Shown: piece by piece, positions 34,078 to 43,378 of the stretch
Layout of the letters: every line of letters starts with the position of its first letter
Position numbering within the stretch: the first letter of the stretch is position 1
NCBI RefSeq assembly: GCF_001676725.1
Contig: NZ_CP016172.1
Location: 4,774,001-4,838,000 of the forward strand
Direction of reading: 5' to 3'
Length of the DNA: 64,000 bases
Source: Bordetella flabilis
GTDB lineage: Bacteria > Pseudomonadota > Gammaproteobacteria > Burkholderiales > Burkholderiaceae_B
Notes under the pieces: generated by a model
Seen by the model: only the letters and a program-made list of their open reading frames with translations
Told to the model about the DNA's origin: nothing
Database searches by the model: none
Translations under genes and position numbers: made by a program

Positions 34078-34649
34078 GCGTGCCGCCGATACCTTTGGTC
34101 TATGTAATGGGCGCGTCGGGCAGCGGCAAGGACACGTTGTTGCGGCACGTGCGCGCGAGCACCGGTACGGAGGACCGCATCCTGGTGGCGCATCGCTACA
34201 TCACCCGTCCCAGCGGCGCGGACGAAGCGTCTGTCGCCCTGACGCCGGAGGAGTTCGACCGGCGCGTCGGCATGGGATGCTTCGCGTTGCATTGGCGCAG
34301 CCACGGGCTGGCCTACGGCGTGGGGTTGGAGATCGACGCCTGGATGGCCGCCGGCATCACAGTGCTGGTCAATGGATCGCGGGCCTATCTGCCCCAGGCA
34401 TGGGCCCGCTACCCCGGATTGTGCGCGGTGCAGATCACCGTCGATACGGACACCCTGCGCCGTCGCCTGGCGGGACGCGGACGCGAGGGCGAAGCAGCCA
34501 TCCAGGAACGACTTGCGCGCGCCACGGCCGACTTCGACCTGCCGGCCGGATGCGACGTCATCACGCTGGACAACAGCGTCGCCCCGGAACAGGCTGCGGC
34601 CGCCCTGCTCGCCGTGGCGCGGCGCCGGCGGGGGGCCACGCGGGCCTGA
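34074..34649 (+). CDS. phnN: Ribose 1,5-bisphosphate phosphokinase PhnN
   Basis: A 191-residue guanylate-kinase-fold enzyme that phosphorylates ribose 1,5-bisphosphate to PRPP, returning the carbon of the C-P lyase route to metabolism. Walker A VMGASGSGKDTLLRHV is at about residues 11-26; AHRYITRP and ALHWRSHGLAYGV are PhnN/GMK segments. ATG lies in the ATGA with the 2H phosphoesterase gene; the frame upstream is a shadow. Confidence 0.94.
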   Translation: MSVPPIPLVYVMGASGSGKDTLLRHVRASTGTEDRILVAHRYITRPSGADEASVALTPEEFDRRVGMGCFALHWRSHGLAYGVGLEIDAWMAAGITVLVNGSRAYLPQAWARYPGLCAVQITVDTDTLRRRLAGRGREGEAAIQERLARATADFDLPAGCDVITLDNSVAPEQAAAALLAVARRRRGATRA

Positions 34650-34827
34650 GAGCCGGCGTGGCCGGTCGTCCCGGACGTGCCCACCGGCCTCGCCTGGGGC
34701 GGGCAGCCGGCAGGTGGTTGTGCCGCCGCCACGATGCCGAAGTGCCTGCCGCTTCAGTCACTATCCTGGCACGTCTCCTGGGCTATGCTCTGCAGTTCCT
34801 CCCCGGCAGGGTCACCAGGAGCTTCTC

Positions 34828-35973
34828 ATGGAAAGTCCGAATGATCTGAAGCAAACCGTCGATCGCCTTTTCGCACCGCTGATCGGCTCGTCCGCCAACC
34901 CCGAAAAAGGCAAATCCGTCGGCATCCTGGTCGGTGTGACGCTGCAGGGCACGCGCTTCCACTTCGCCTACGGCGATGTGGGCCTGCACCAGGGCAGCGG
35001 CAGCGTGCCCTACCCGGAGATGGTGGTCTTCATCGGGTCGAACAGCAAGGTGGTGACCGCCACGCTGCTGGCCCTGTCGGCGATCAAGAGCGGCACGGCG
35101 GCGAACCTCGACACCCCCGTGGCCAGCCTGCTGCCCGGCAACACACGCATCGACCAGACCTGCGGCGAGATCCTCCTGTGGCACCTCGCGACCCACAGCG
35201 CGGGGTTTCCCGATGGCCCGTGCGGCCCGCGTTCCGGGCTGGGCAACTATCCCTTCACATCGATGAGGGGCTTCCTGGACACCTATACGCAGCCCTACGC
35301 GCCGGGCCAGACGTGGTTCTACAGCAACCAGGGATTCGCCCTGCTGGGCGTGCTGATGTCGCACGCGCTGACGGGCAGCGGCGCCAGCAGCGATTGGGAC
35401 GGCAGCTACAAGAACTGGGCCAACCTGGCGGTGAATGACATCGCCCGGCCGCTGGGCATGGCCAACACCCAGGTGGACTACCGGAAGGTGCTCGGCAAGG
35501 TGGTGCAGGGCTATACCTACACCGACCGCGGCGGGCCGGCCTATAACAAGATCGATCCGCCCGATTGGGTGATGAGCTCGGCCGGGCTTGGTGCGGGCGC
35601 CTTGTCCGCCACGCTCGACGACATGCTGCAGTTCCTGGAGGCGCAGTGCAGCCCGCCCGGCAGCGAGCTGGGCCAGGCCATCCTGTACACCCAGCAACCC
35701 TGCCCCAGCGACAACGAGCTGTCCATGGGACTGGGCTGGCAGCTCTCCAACGGCTATCTGGACAAGAACGGCGGCGTGGCCGGCTATGAAACCTACATGG
35801 CCTTCGATCCGAGCAACCAGATCGGGGTTTTCGCCTTCGGCAATACCAGCGGCGGCACTGGGGGCGACAACATCACGCAGCATGGACGCCTGCTGCTGGG
35901 CGCATTGCGCGGCACGCCCGCCGACCGGTCGAAGTTTCCCAAACCGACGGACAACCCCGCCTGCCCGGGTTGA
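34828..35973 (+). CDS. Serine hydrolase of the class C beta-lactamase/esterase family
   Basis: A 381-residue protein with the Ser-x-x-Lys motif FIGSNSKVVTATLL (Ser71, Lys74) and the Tyr-x-Asn motif WFYSNQGFALLG (Tyr165, Asn167). The third box is probably GGVAGYETYMAFD. No signal peptide is visible, which is more like a cytoplasmic esterase or D-aminopeptidase than a resistance beta-lactamase. Start ATG 34828 has CAGGAGC 6 bases upstream. It stands alone between phnN and the convergent phnCDE operon; a link to phosphonates is not evident. Substrate unknown. Confidence 0.82.
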   Translation: MESPNDLKQTVDRLFAPLIGSSANPEKGKSVGILVGVTLQGTRFHFAYGDVGLHQGSGSVPYPEMVVFIGSNSKVVTATLLALSAIKSGTAANLDTPVASLLPGNTRIDQTCGEILLWHLATHSAGFPDGPCGPRSGLGNYPFTSMRGFLDTYTQPYAPGQTWFYSNQGFALLGVLMSHALTGSGASSDWDGSYKNWANLAVNDIARPLGMANTQVDYRKVLGKVVQGYTYTDRGGPAYNKIDPPDWVMSSAGLGAGALSATLDDMLQFLEAQCSPPGSELGQAILYTQQPCPSDNELSMGLGWQLSNGYLDKNGGVAGYETYMAFDPSNQIGVFAFGNTSGGTGGDNITQHGRLLLGALRGTPADRSKFPKPTDNPACPG

Positions 35974-36025
35974 AGGCCGGAGACCTGCCCCCGGCCTGGA
36001 CGGCGCGACGCCACGGCGCTGCCGC

Positions 36026-36562
36026 TCAGGCGGCGATCGCCTCGAGCAGGCCCAGGTAATGCCGCAGGGGCGGCGTCACCGCCCCCGGCACCTTGGCCAT
36101 GTCGTCGTACTTGCGCAGTCGCACCGCCTCCGCGAAGAATGGAAGACGCTCGAAGGCCTCCACTTCCTGTGCCGTGAAGGGTCCGCCCTGCAATGCCAGC
36201 GAGTCCTTGGACGCCTGCGAGAGCGTCGACCAGTATGCCGAATCGACCGCACATAGATAGCGCTTGGCCGGCACGTGCAGGCGCACCGGCGCCACCACGT
36301 TCTCACCCAGCATATCGTCCAGCAGCCGCGCGCCTACCTCCTGGTGCCGCTTGTCCTCCAGCGCGCTTTCCGCCATGACCAGATGGCCGACATCGTGCAG
36401 CAGGCTGGCCGCGATCATCGCGGCCGATTCGCCGGCCTGCTCGGCCAGCGCCGCGCACTGCAGCGCGTGCTCCGTCTGCGTAATGGCCTCGCGGCCGTAG
36501 TAGGCGCTGCCGTAGCCTTCGAACAGGCTTTCGATGCGTTCCAGCGTCAATGCTTCCGACAT
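36026..36562 (-). CDS. HD-domain protein of phosphonate operons (PhnZ-like oxygenase)
   Basis: A 178-residue HD-superfamily protein. Residues AYYGREAITQTEHALQ put Tyr22, Glu25 and His32 at the spacing of PhnZ Tyr24, Glu27 and His34, which handle substrate and iron. LLHDVGHL carries His57-Asp58; further ligand candidates are His73, His96 and Asp153/154. PhnZ is a di-iron oxygenase that breaks the C-P bond of hydroxylated 2-aminoethylphosphonate. It is last in phnC-phnD-phnE, 11 bases after phnE. The usual partner dioxygenase PhnY is not in the window, so the substrate may differ. Confidence 0.85.
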   Translation of the reverse strand: MSEALTLERIESLFEGYGSAYYGREAITQTEHALQCAALAEQAGESAAMIAASLLHDVGHLVMAESALEDKRHQEVGARLLDDMLGENVVAPVRLHVPAKRYLCAVDSAYWSTLSQASKDSLALQGGPFTAQEVEAFERLPFFAEAVRLRKYDDMAKVPGAVTPPLRHYLGLLEAIAA

Positions 36563-36573
36563 GATGCGGTCCG

Positions 36574-37371
36574 TCAAATGAATATCTTGCGTATACGGGA
36601 AGACAGCACGTCCGTGGCGATCACGAACAGCACGATGATGATCATCACCGCGCAGGTCTGCCCGTACTGGAAGCTGCGGATGATTTCCCACAGCACCATG
36701 CCGATCCCTCCCGCGCCCACGATGCCCACCACCGAGGCCGACCGCACATTGGATTCGAACCGGTACAGGGAATACGAAATCCACAGCGGCAGCACTTGCG
36801 GAATGACGCCGAAGACGATTTCCTCGATCGCGCCGGCCCCCGTCGCGCGCACGCCCTCCACCGGCCGCGGATCGATCGCCTCCACGGCCTCGGAGAACAG
36901 CTTGGCCAGCACGCCCAGCGTATGGACCCACAAGGCCAGCACGCCGGCGAATGGGCCCAGGCCCACCGCCACGATGAACAGCATGGCGAAAACCATTTCA
37001 TTGATCGCGCGGCAGGCGTCCATCACGCGCCGCACGGGCTGGTACACCCACGCCGGCACAATGTTGGACGAACACAGCAGGCTCATCGGCACGGCCAGCA
37101 CCACAGCCAGGAACGTGCCCCAGATGGCGATCTGCACCGTGACCAGCATTTCCTCCAGGTACATCCGCCAATCGCGGAAGTCAGGCGGAAAGAAGTCGCG
37201 CGCGAACTGCGCCATGTTGCCGGAATCGCGGAACAAGTCCATGGGGCGCATGTCCGCGCCCTTCCAGGACGCGGCCAGCACGGCGATGACGAGGGCCCAG
37301 GCCAGCAGGGTGGGCAGCGAGCCCTTCGGCGCTTGCGGCGCGGGCCGCGCCGTTGACAGGGTGGTGCTCAT
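36574..37371 (-). CDS. phnE: Phosphonate ABC transporter permease PhnE
   Basis: A 265-residue inner-membrane permease with about six helices. The region [20 protein letters not shown] and the conserved EAA-type loop [20 protein letters not shown] followed by [20 protein letters not shown] are typical of PhnE. It is six bases downstream of phnD. Confidence 0.95.
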   Translation of the reverse strand: MSTTLSTARPAPQAPKGSLPTLLAWALVIAVLAASWKGADMRPMDLFRDSGNMAQFARDFFPPDFRDWRMYLEEMLVTVQIAIWGTFLAVVLAVPMSLLCSSNIVPAWVYQPVRRVMDACRAINEMVFAMLFIVAVGLGPFAGVLALWVHTLGVLAKLFSEAVEAIDPRPVEGVRATGAGAIEEIVFGVIPQVLPLWISYSLYRFESNVRSASVVGIVGAGGIGMVLWEIIRSFQYGQTCAVMIIIVLFVIATDVLSSRIRKIFI

Positions 37372-37377
37372 GGTCGA

Positions 37378-38373
37378 TTACTGCTGCGGCTTGGCCATGG
37401 CGACCTGCTGGGCCAGGGCGGCCAGCTGCTTGTCCACCTCGGCGAGCTTGCGCTGCTTCTCCTCGGCGCTCAGGGTCGTATCGGTTTCGATTTTCGTGCG
37501 CTGGGCGGCCACCTTCATCTGGCGTATCGGCAGCAATTGCGAATTGTCGGACACGACAAAGCCCTTGTAGGTCAGCGCCTGCAGGTTCTTCAGGTCCTGC
37601 GCGGCGTCCGGCCCGGTCTTGCCGTAGTTGACGAAGAAGGCGCGGATCTTCTCCTTCATGTCGGCCGGCAGGTCGGTACGCCATACGATCGGGTCCGCGG
37701 GAATCAGCGGCGATTTCCACAGAATGCGGACCTGCTCGGTGGCGTCCTTGCCGGTATTGACGCGGTAGCGCTCCAGCGCTTCCGTATTGGTGATGGCCAC
37801 ATCGACCTGGTTGTTGATGGCCGACAGCAGATTGGTTTCGTGGTTGGCGATGCGGAAGTTCTTGAAGAAGGACTTCGGTTCGATCTTGTTGGCGCCCCAG
37901 AGGTAGTAGCCCGGAACGGCCGTACCCGACGTGGAGTTGGGGTCGCCCGCGCCGTAGCTCAGCGCCTGCCCGTTCTTCAGCACGTCATCCAGCGTCTGTA
38001 CCTTGCTGTTCTTGCCGGTGACCAGCACCGACCAATAGCCGGGCTTGCCGTCCTTGTCGATCACATGCGCGAACACTTCGCCTTGCGCCCGATCCACGGC
38101 TTCGATGGCCGAGGCGTTCCCGTACCACGCCAGTTGCACCTTGTTGAAGCGCATGCCTTCGATGATGCCTGCGTAATCGGAAGCGAAGAAGGGCTTGACC
38201 GGCACGCCGATGGCCTTGCTCAGGTCATCGATGACCGGCTGCCAGCCGCTGCGCAAGTTGGTGGAGGACTCCGTGGAGATAATGCCGAAGTTGAGGCTCT
38301 TGACGTCTTGCGCAATCGCGGGCGCGGCCAGGGCCACCGTGGCGATCAGGGCGCAAAAGGTATTGCGAAACAT
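37378..38373 (-). CDS. phnD: Phosphonate ABC transporter substrate-binding protein PhnD
   Basis: A 331-residue periplasmic protein with a cleavable signal ending APAIAQ-DV (about residue 22). Motifs are LNFGIISTESSTNLRSGW, FFASDYAGIIEGMRFNKVQL and the phosphonate-binding GDPNSTSGTAVPGYYLW. The C-terminus has a long charged helix (LSAEEKQRKLAEVDKQL), as in PhnD of other bacteria. A run of seven T residues follows the phnC stop within the 34-base gap before this gene, but no stem precedes it. Confidence 0.95.
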   Translation of the reverse strand: MFRNTFCALIATVALAAPAIAQDVKSLNFGIISTESSTNLRSGWQPVIDDLSKAIGVPVKPFFASDYAGIIEGMRFNKVQLAWYGNASAIEAVDRAQGEVFAHVIDKDGKPGYWSVLVTGKNSKVQTLDDVLKNGQALSYGAGDPNSTSGTAVPGYYLWGANKIEPKSFFKNFRIANHETNLLSAINNQVDVAITNTEALERYRVNTGKDATEQVRILWKSPLIPADPIVWRTDLPADMKEKIRAFFVNYGKTGPDAAQDLKNLQALTYKGFVVSDNSQLLPIRQMKVAAQRTKIETDTTLSAEEKQRKLAEVDKQLAALAQQVAMAKPQQ

Positions 38374-38407
38374 GTGTAGCTCCGTATATGACGGTAGGGA
38401 AAAAAAG

Positions 38408-39247
38408 TCAGGCAGCGGCCAGGCGAGGCCGGCCGATCAGGGGTTGCGGCGCCGCGGCATCGACGGGCGCGGCGGGCATCAGCTCGTCCAGTTCGGCGCC
38501 ATACAGGTCCTTCAGCATCTGGGCGGTAAGTTCGGCGGACGGTCCGTCGTACACCACCTTGCCGTGGCGCAGGGCGACCACGCGCGGGCAATAGCGCATG
38601 GCGACGTCGACCTGGTGCAGCGAGACCACCACGGCGACACCGCGTGTGCGATTGATCTGCGCCAGCGTATCCATGACGCGGCGCGAGGATTCCGGGTCCA
38701 GGGACGCGATGGGTTCATCGGCGAGAATGGTCCTGGCGTTCTGCACCAGGGTGCGCGCGATGGCCGCGCGCTGCTGCTGCCCACCCGATAGATTGGAAGC
38801 GCGCTGGAAGGCCTGGGCTTCGATACCCACCTGTGCCAGCGCATCCAGGCCCACCTCGACCTCCGCACGGCGGAACCAGCGCAGCAGGCTGCGGTACAAC
38901 GGAACGCGCGGCAGCATACCGGCCAGGACATTGGTGATGACCGGCAGGCGGCCCACCAGATTGAACTGCTGGAATACGAAGCCGATCCCCGCACGGGCGC
39001 GCCGCACCTGGCGGCTGATGCGTCCGTTGCGCTGGATCAACTCGCCGTTCACGCGGATTTCGCCGGCGCCGGCATCCGCCGCGACAAACCCGGCGAGGTG
39101 GCGCAGCAGCGTCGATTTGCCAGACCCGGACGCGCCGAGCAAGGCCACCATCTCACCGTCCCGCACCTGCAGGGTGACGTTGTCCAAGGCCTTCTGGCCC
39201 GCGCGAAAACTCTTGGTGATTCCGCGCACATCGATTGCATAAGTCAT
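38408..39247 (-). CDS. phnC: Phosphonate ABC transporter ATP-binding protein PhnC
   Basis: A 279-residue ATPase energising PhnDE. Walker A is [19 protein letters not shown]-loop [13 protein letters not shown], signature [15 protein letters not shown], Walker [19 protein letters not shown] at 39245-39247 ([14 protein letters not shown]) is preferred over an upstream one that would add [11 protein letters not shown]. First gene of phnCDE-HD, with a Pho-box-like site 49 bases upstream. Confidence 0.95.
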   Translation of the reverse strand: MTYAIDVRGITKSFRAGQKALDNVTLQVRDGEMVALLGASGSGKSTLLRHLAGFVAADAGAGEIRVNGELIQRNGRISRQVRRARAGIGFVFQQFNLVGRLPVITNVLAGMLPRVPLYRSLLRWFRRAEVEVGLDALAQVGIEAQAFQRASNLSGGQQQRAAIARTLVQNARTILADEPIASLDPESSRRVMDTLAQINRTRGVAVVVSLHQVDVAMRYCPRVVALRHGKVVYDGPSAELTAQMLKDLYGAELDELMPAAPVDAAAPQPLIGRPRLAAA

Positions 39248-39295
39248 GACCGTATTTCCGCATTGGGAGCGATACGGCAAGTCTGGGCAGCGCGA

Positions 39296-39313
39296 GTGAC
39301 AGCCTCATGACGA
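39296..39313 (-). promoter_or_regulatory. Pho box upstream of phnC
   Basis: Read on the minus strand the site is TCGTCATGAGGCTGTCAC: two heptamers TCGTCAT and CTGTCAC separated by 4 bases, the second being a perfect Pho half-site. Ten bases further a weak -10 CAGACT (3/6) follows, which is the normal geometry for a PhoB-activated promoter with transcription starting 10-20 bases before phnC. Phosphate-starvation control of the uptake operon is inferred. Confidence 0.55.
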
Positions 39314-39717
39314 TGTCATAAAGCTTTATGAGGGTATTTCGTGACGTTCTGTGTGTTCGTCATCAAAATGAAATGTGGCGCGGCACAAAGCGTGCTTCGC
39401 ATTAGTCCGCTGGCGCGATGGCAAGCACGTCCCTCGGCCGGGCGGGACCACTGCCATGCAGCGGCCGCCGCGACGGTATCGTCCGCCAACTGCGGGCAAA
39501 GACGCCTCGAAAAGTCGTCCGCAAGCGGTTCCTCGCCGCTCGCCGCGCTCGCGCCGCAGGCACATCGACGCGGATGCGGAGCGGTGCGGTAATAGAACCA
39601 AAGCATATGAGACAACTACGGTCCGTATGGAGGACGCCGGGACCGGCGCGGACGCGCAGAATCGGAGGCAATGATTAGGGCCTGTCGACACGCCCTAAGG
39701 CATAGGAGGTGTGCCTC
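39314..39717. other. Intergenic stretch between phnC and the acyltransferase gene
   Basis: No gene is supported in these 400 bases; the short open frames are basic and lack ribosome sites. An imperfect palindrome at 39677-39696 (AGGGC-x-TGTCGACA-x-GCCCT) lies about 20 bases before the acyltransferase start and could be an operator. The A+T-rich part near 39314-39370 belongs to the phnC control region. Confidence 0.6.
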
Positions 39718-40815
39718 ATGGGCCTGCTTAGGACACTATTTGCGCTTTCGGTGGTGCTGGATCATTCCCCTTTCAACCAGGGCAACCTGCTGGTCGGGGG
39801 CCGTCTGGCCGTCCAACTCTTCTACGTTATTTCCGGGTTCCTGATCTCCTACATCCTGGCGACCAACGAGGCCTATCGCAGCACGCCGCGCTTCTATGGC
39901 AACCGGCTGCTGCGGCTGTTTCCGAGCTATGCAGCGGTTGCGGTGGTGGCCCTGGCGCTTAACATGGTGGCGAACCCGGCCTTCTTCGAGGTGTACCGCC
40001 ATAGTCCGCCCAGCGCCGACCTGTTCCTGGTGCTGTCCAACCTCTTCATCTTCGGCCAGGACTGGGTCATGTTCGCGGGCGTCAAGAGCGGCGTGCTGAG
40101 TTTTACCGGCAGTTTCGCCGACAGCGATGTGCCCCTGTACCAGGGATTGCTGGTGCCCCAGGCGTGGACGCTGGGCATCGAGCTCAGCTTCTACCTGATC
40201 GCGCCGTTCATCCTGCGCTCCATGCGCTGGATCGTGGTGCTGTTCCTGGCTTCACTGGCCCTGCGCGCGGCGCTGCTGTATGCCGGCGTCGCGCAATCGG
40301 ATCCCTGGTCGTACCGCTTTTTCCCGCTGGAACTGGCGCTGTTCCTCGCCGGGGCGCTGTCGCATCGCCTGTTGCTGCCGGGCTGGCAGAAGCTGGCGCG
40401 CCGCTTCCATTACCTGCCCGAACTCGCCACTGCCCTGTTCGTCGTCTACGCGCTGTTCCACTTTTCTGTGACGATCAACCACAACGTGCGCGATGCGCTG
40501 GCGCTAGCGGTGTTCACGGGCATCCTGCCGCTTACCTTCATCTACCAGGCGCGCCATCGCATGGATAAAAAAATCGGGCAGCTGAGCTACCCGATCTATA
40601 TCTCGCATGGCGTGGCCATCCTGCTGGTGCAGGAGGCCACCACATGGCTGGGCGTCAGGGATGCCCTGGCGATCTCCGTGCTGAACGCGGTGTTTTCCGT
40701 GGCGCTCGCCGCGTTGCTCTGGCGCCTGGTCGACAGCCGTATCGACCGGGTGCGCGAGCGGGTCAAGCGCCCCGACCGCGCGTCAGGCGCTCCGGCGGGC
40801 GCCTTGCGGGCTTGA
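39718..40815 (+). CDS. Acyltransferase family 3 membrane protein (OafA/NodX type)
   Basis: A 365-residue integral membrane O-acyltransferase with about ten helices. The N-terminal FALSVVLDHSPF holds the expected catalytic His of the RxxxxxxVxxxH-type motif, then LAVQLFYVISGFLISYIL and RFYGNRLLRLFPSY, all acyltransferase-3 features; WTLGIELSFYLIAPF is in the middle. Such enzymes acetylate O-antigen, exopolysaccharide or peptidoglycan sugars. ATG at 39718 has AGGAGG 8 bases upstream. The 3' end overlaps the convergent symporter gene by 33 bases. The acceptor sugar is unknown; no glycan cluster is adjacent. Confidence 0.88.
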   Translation: MGLLRTLFALSVVLDHSPFNQGNLLVGGRLAVQLFYVISGFLISYILATNEAYRSTPRFYGNRLLRLFPSYAAVAVVALALNMVANPAFFEVYRHSPPSADLFLVLSNLFIFGQDWVMFAGVKSGVLSFTGSFADSDVPLYQGLLVPQAWTLGIELSFYLIAPFILRSMRWIVVLFLASLALRAALLYAGVAQSDPWSYRFFPLELALFLAGALSHRLLLPGWQKLARRFHYLPELATALFVVYALFHFSVTINHNVRDALALAVFTGILPLTFIYQARHRMDKKIGQLSYPIYISHGVAILLVQEATTWLGVRDALAISVLNAVFSVALAALLWRLVDSRIDRVRERVKRPDRASGAPAGALRA

Positions 40816-42276
40816 GACCATGCTGTACAGCAGTTGCGCGACCACCGCCACCAGCACATTGACGACCAATGCCGTCAGGCCGGTGTAGATGCCGTAGGCG
40901 TCGCCGCCGACCATGAAGGTGTGAACGGGCTTGATGCCGTCCACATACGCGAGGCTGGTGCCGGTGACCAGCCCGGCGAGCCAGCCCAGCAGCAGCGGAC
41001 CACCGCGGAACCAGCCGAAGAACAGCCCGAACACCACGGCAGGGAAGGTCTGCAGGATCCAGACGCCGCCCAGCAGTTGCAGGTCCAGCGCGTATTGCGT
41101 CGGGACGAACAGGATGAACACCAGCGCGCCCACCTTGACCACCAGCGAGACGATCTTGGCCACCTTGGCTTCGCCTTCCGGCGTGACCGAGGTATTGACG
41201 TAGGCCTTCCAGAAGTTGCGCGTGAACAGGTTGGCCGCGCCGATCGACATCACCGCCGCCGGGACCAGCGCACCGATGGCGATGGCCGCGAAGGCGAAAC
41301 CGGCGAACCAGCTGGGGAAAAGCGTCTTGAAGAGCGCGGGCACGACGTCGTTGGCCGTCTGCGGGTGCAGATTGGCGGCATAGGCCATATAGCCCAGGAG
41401 GGCGATCAAACCCAGCAGCAACGTGTAGGCCGGCAGGAAAATCGCGTTCTTGCGTATCGTGTCGGCGCTCTTGGCCGCGAAGATCCCCGTCAGGGTGTGC
41501 GGATACATGAAGGCCGCCAGCGCGGAGCCCAGGGCCAGCGTGGCATACGGCAGGAACTGGGCCGGCTTCAAGGTCAGGCCGGTGGCGCCTCCTTTGGCGG
41601 CGAAACCCTCGGCCGCCGACGAGAACACCGCGCTATAGCCGCCCAGCTTCATCGGAACCAGCACGACGGCCACCAGCACCACGATATAGATCATCAAGTC
41701 CTTGACGAAGGCGATCAGCGCCGGCGCCCGCAGGCCCGCCGAATAGGTATAAAGCGCCAGGATCACGAACGCCGCCGCCAGGGGAAACTCGCCGGTCAGC
41801 CCCAGCGCCTTGATGACCACCTCCATGCCGACCAGTTGCAGGGCGATGTAAGGCATGGTCGCCAGGACGCCGGTGACCGCGATGGCCAGTTCCAGCGGCC
41901 GCGACTGGAAGCGCGCATACACCACGTCCGCCGAGGTGACATGGCCGGCGCGCTGCGCCACCCGCCACAGGCGCGGCATGATGGAGAACACGATGGGATA
42001 GACCAGGATGGTGTACGGCAGCGCGAAAAATCCATACGCGCCGACGGCATACACCAGTGCGGGCACGGCGATCACCGTGTACGCGGTATAGAAATCGCCG
42101 CCCACCAGGAACCAGGTGATCCATGTGCCGAAACGGCGTCCGCCCAGGCCCCATTCGTCCAGGTGCGACGCCGCCGGTCCTCGCTGCCAGCGCGAGGCCG
42201 CGAAACCCATGACCGTGACCAGCACGAAGAAAAACACGAACACGCTCAGGGCGGTCCAATCGATCTGCGCGTCCAT
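40783..42276 (-). CDS. Sodium:solute symporter (monocarboxylate/MctP-like)
   Basis: A 497-residue SSF-family carrier with about 13 helices. The N-terminus [20 protein letters not shown] leads into LDEWGLGGRRFGTWITWFLVGGDFYTAYTV, and LQLVGMEVVIKALG and AAIAIGALVPAAVMSIGAANL are SSF core segments. The pairing with an upstream DUF3311 gene is typical of MctP-like organic acid transporters. ATG at 42274-42276 shares its A with the preceding stop (TGATG), so translation is coupled. A longer frame upstream only reads the DUF3311 gene out of frame. Confidence 0.9.
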   Translation of the reverse strand: MDAQIDWTALSVFVFFFVLVTVMGFAASRWQRGPAASHLDEWGLGGRRFGTWITWFLVGGDFYTAYTVIAVPALVYAVGAYGFFALPYTILVYPIVFSIMPRLWRVAQRAGHVTSADVVYARFQSRPLELAIAVTGVLATMPYIALQLVGMEVVIKALGLTGEFPLAAAFVILALYTYSAGLRAPALIAFVKDLMIYIVVLVAVVLVPMKLGGYSAVFSSAAEGFAAKGGATGLTLKPAQFLPYATLALGSALAAFMYPHTLTGIFAAKSADTIRKNAIFLPAYTLLLGLIALLGYMAYAANLHPQTANDVVPALFKTLFPSWFAGFAFAAIAIGALVPAAVMSIGAANLFTRNFWKAYVNTSVTPEGEAKVAKIVSLVVKVGALVFILFVPTQYALDLQLLGGVWILQTFPAVVFGLFFGWFRGGPLLLGWLAGLVTGTSLAYVDGIKPVHTFMVGGDAYGIYTGLTALVVNVLVAVVAQLLYSMVSSPQGARRSA

Positions 42277-42455
42277 CACTCGTCCCCCCCGCTGCGCTGG
42301 CTGCGGTAGACGATCCAGGTCAGGAAAGCCGTGATGGGCACCCAGAGAAGCTGGTACCAATAGAAAAAGGGAAAGCCGAACAACTCGGGCAGGGTCTCGT
42401 TATAGAACGGCACCCAAAGCAAGCCGATGAACGGCAGCAATAGCAGGATCCACAT
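42276..42455 (-). CDS. DUF3311 small membrane protein, symporter partner
   Basis: A 59-residue protein with two hydrophobic segments ([16 protein letters not shown] and [20 protein letters not shown]) and a charged tail [12 protein letters not shown]3311 proteins are almost always encoded just before SSF monocarboxylate symporters, as here. They resemble small subunits such as that of acetate or pantothenate carriers. The start is ATG at 42453-42455; the upstream open frame is not protein-like. Confidence 0.88.
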   Translation of the reverse strand: MWILLLLPFIGLLWVPFYNETLPELFGFPFFYWYQLLWVPITAFLTWIVYRSQRSGGDE

Positions 42456-42956
42456 GCCTGGACTCTTTACAGGAAGGTTATGTCTCGATCTTGTCGTGAT
42501 CGGCCTTCGCGCGGCGCTGCGCCCGGATCGGGCATCGGCCGCGAGCGAGGCCGCAGAATACTCCCGGCTCGAAGGCGGCCGCAAATCGCACCTGTCCAGT
42601 ACCTGAACGTGGCAGGTCGGGGTTTCCACGCTGTTGCAACAGTGCTAAACTATCAAGCGAATTTACTTCATAGCAACAGCTGCCCTGTGCGGCCACTGTT
42701 GCCGACCAGGCGCTCCGCCGCCTTCACCTCGCTTCTTCCAATCGCGCCGCATGTCGGTGGGGTTGCGACCAAGCGCCCGCCCGCGCGGGTTAGCCGCCCT
42801 GGCGGCCAGCGTCCTCGCCTTCATCCTCTCGCGTCCGCAGACGCGCCCGGCCCGGTCGTTTGCTCCAGGCTTTTTATCCGGACCGCCCCACCCGGCATCC
42901 TGCCGGAGCGCCCCCTGCGGCATGGCGCACAGGACAGTCCTGCATTGGAGATTTCC
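42456..42956. other. Intergenic region and long leader of infA
   Basis: 500 bases without a supported gene. A 12-base perfect palindrome CTGTTGCAACAG lies at 42631-42642 in an A+T-richer patch (42625-42675) where the infA promoter probably is; no consensus -10/-35 pair stands out. If so, infA has a leader of about 250-300 bases with several GC-rich hairpins. Confidence 0.5.
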
Positions 42957-43241
42957 ATGGCGAAAGAAGAACTGATCGAGCTCGACGGTGTCGTCGACGA
43001 AGTGCTGCCCGATAGCCGTTACCGCGTCACGCTGGACAATGGCGTGGCAGTAGGCGCCTACGCATCGGGCCGGCTGCGCAAGCACCGCATCCGTATCCTG
43101 GCTGGCGACCGCGTGACGCTGGAGATGTCCCCCTACGACCTGACCAAGGGGCGCATCAACTACCGTCACAAGGACAACAACGCTCCCCCGCGCCCCGCTT
43201 CCGCCGGCCAACGCACCGGTTCGTACGGCGCGCGTCGCTAG
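42957..43241 (+). CDS. infA: Translation initiation factor IF-1 with C-terminal extension
   Basis: A 94-residue protein. Residues 1-72 form the S1/OB-fold IF-1 domain ([20 protein letters not shown], then [20 protein letters not shown] and [10 protein letters not shown]), which binds the ribosomal A site during initiation. Canonical IF-1 ends at about 72; the extra tail [20 protein letters not shown] is basic and proline-rich. Betaproteobacteria often carry two infA copies, and this isolated, extended one is probably the second, non-ribosomal-operon copy. ATG 42957 has TTGGAG 6 bases upstream. Confidence 0.92.
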   Translation: MAKEELIELDGVVDEVLPDSRYRVTLDNGVAVGAYASGRLRKHRIRILAGDRVTLEMSPYDLTKGRINYRHKDNNAPPRPASAGQRTGSYGARR

Positions 43242-43265
43242 GACGGCAGCCCCGGAAGGGTAGCA

Positions 43266-43299
43266 AGGTCTCGCCAGACCTCGAAAGCGCCCGCTTTCG
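43266..43299 (+). terminator. Two adjacent hairpins after infA
   Basis: AGGTCT-CGCC-AGACCT (43266-43281) is followed directly by CGAAAGCG-CC-CGCTTTCG (43282-43299), 24 bases after the infA stop. Only a short T-rich stretch (GATTTCC) follows, so termination may be weak or factor-dependent. Confidence 0.45.
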
Positions 43300-43378
43300 G
43301 CCCGATTTCCAGGGAATGCAGAGGCTCGCCTTGGGTTAACGTGGCGGCTTTTGCACGAAGTATCGTTACCGCTCAGCC

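Noticed and set aside
38374..38407. Possible attenuator between phnC and phnD because of a seven-T run
   Set aside because: No stable stem directly precedes the T run, and the downstream genes clearly belong to the same operon.
39677..39696. Operator-like palindrome before the acyltransferase gene
   Set aside because: Imperfect, single occurrence in the window and no nearby regulator; only mentioned in the intergenic entry.
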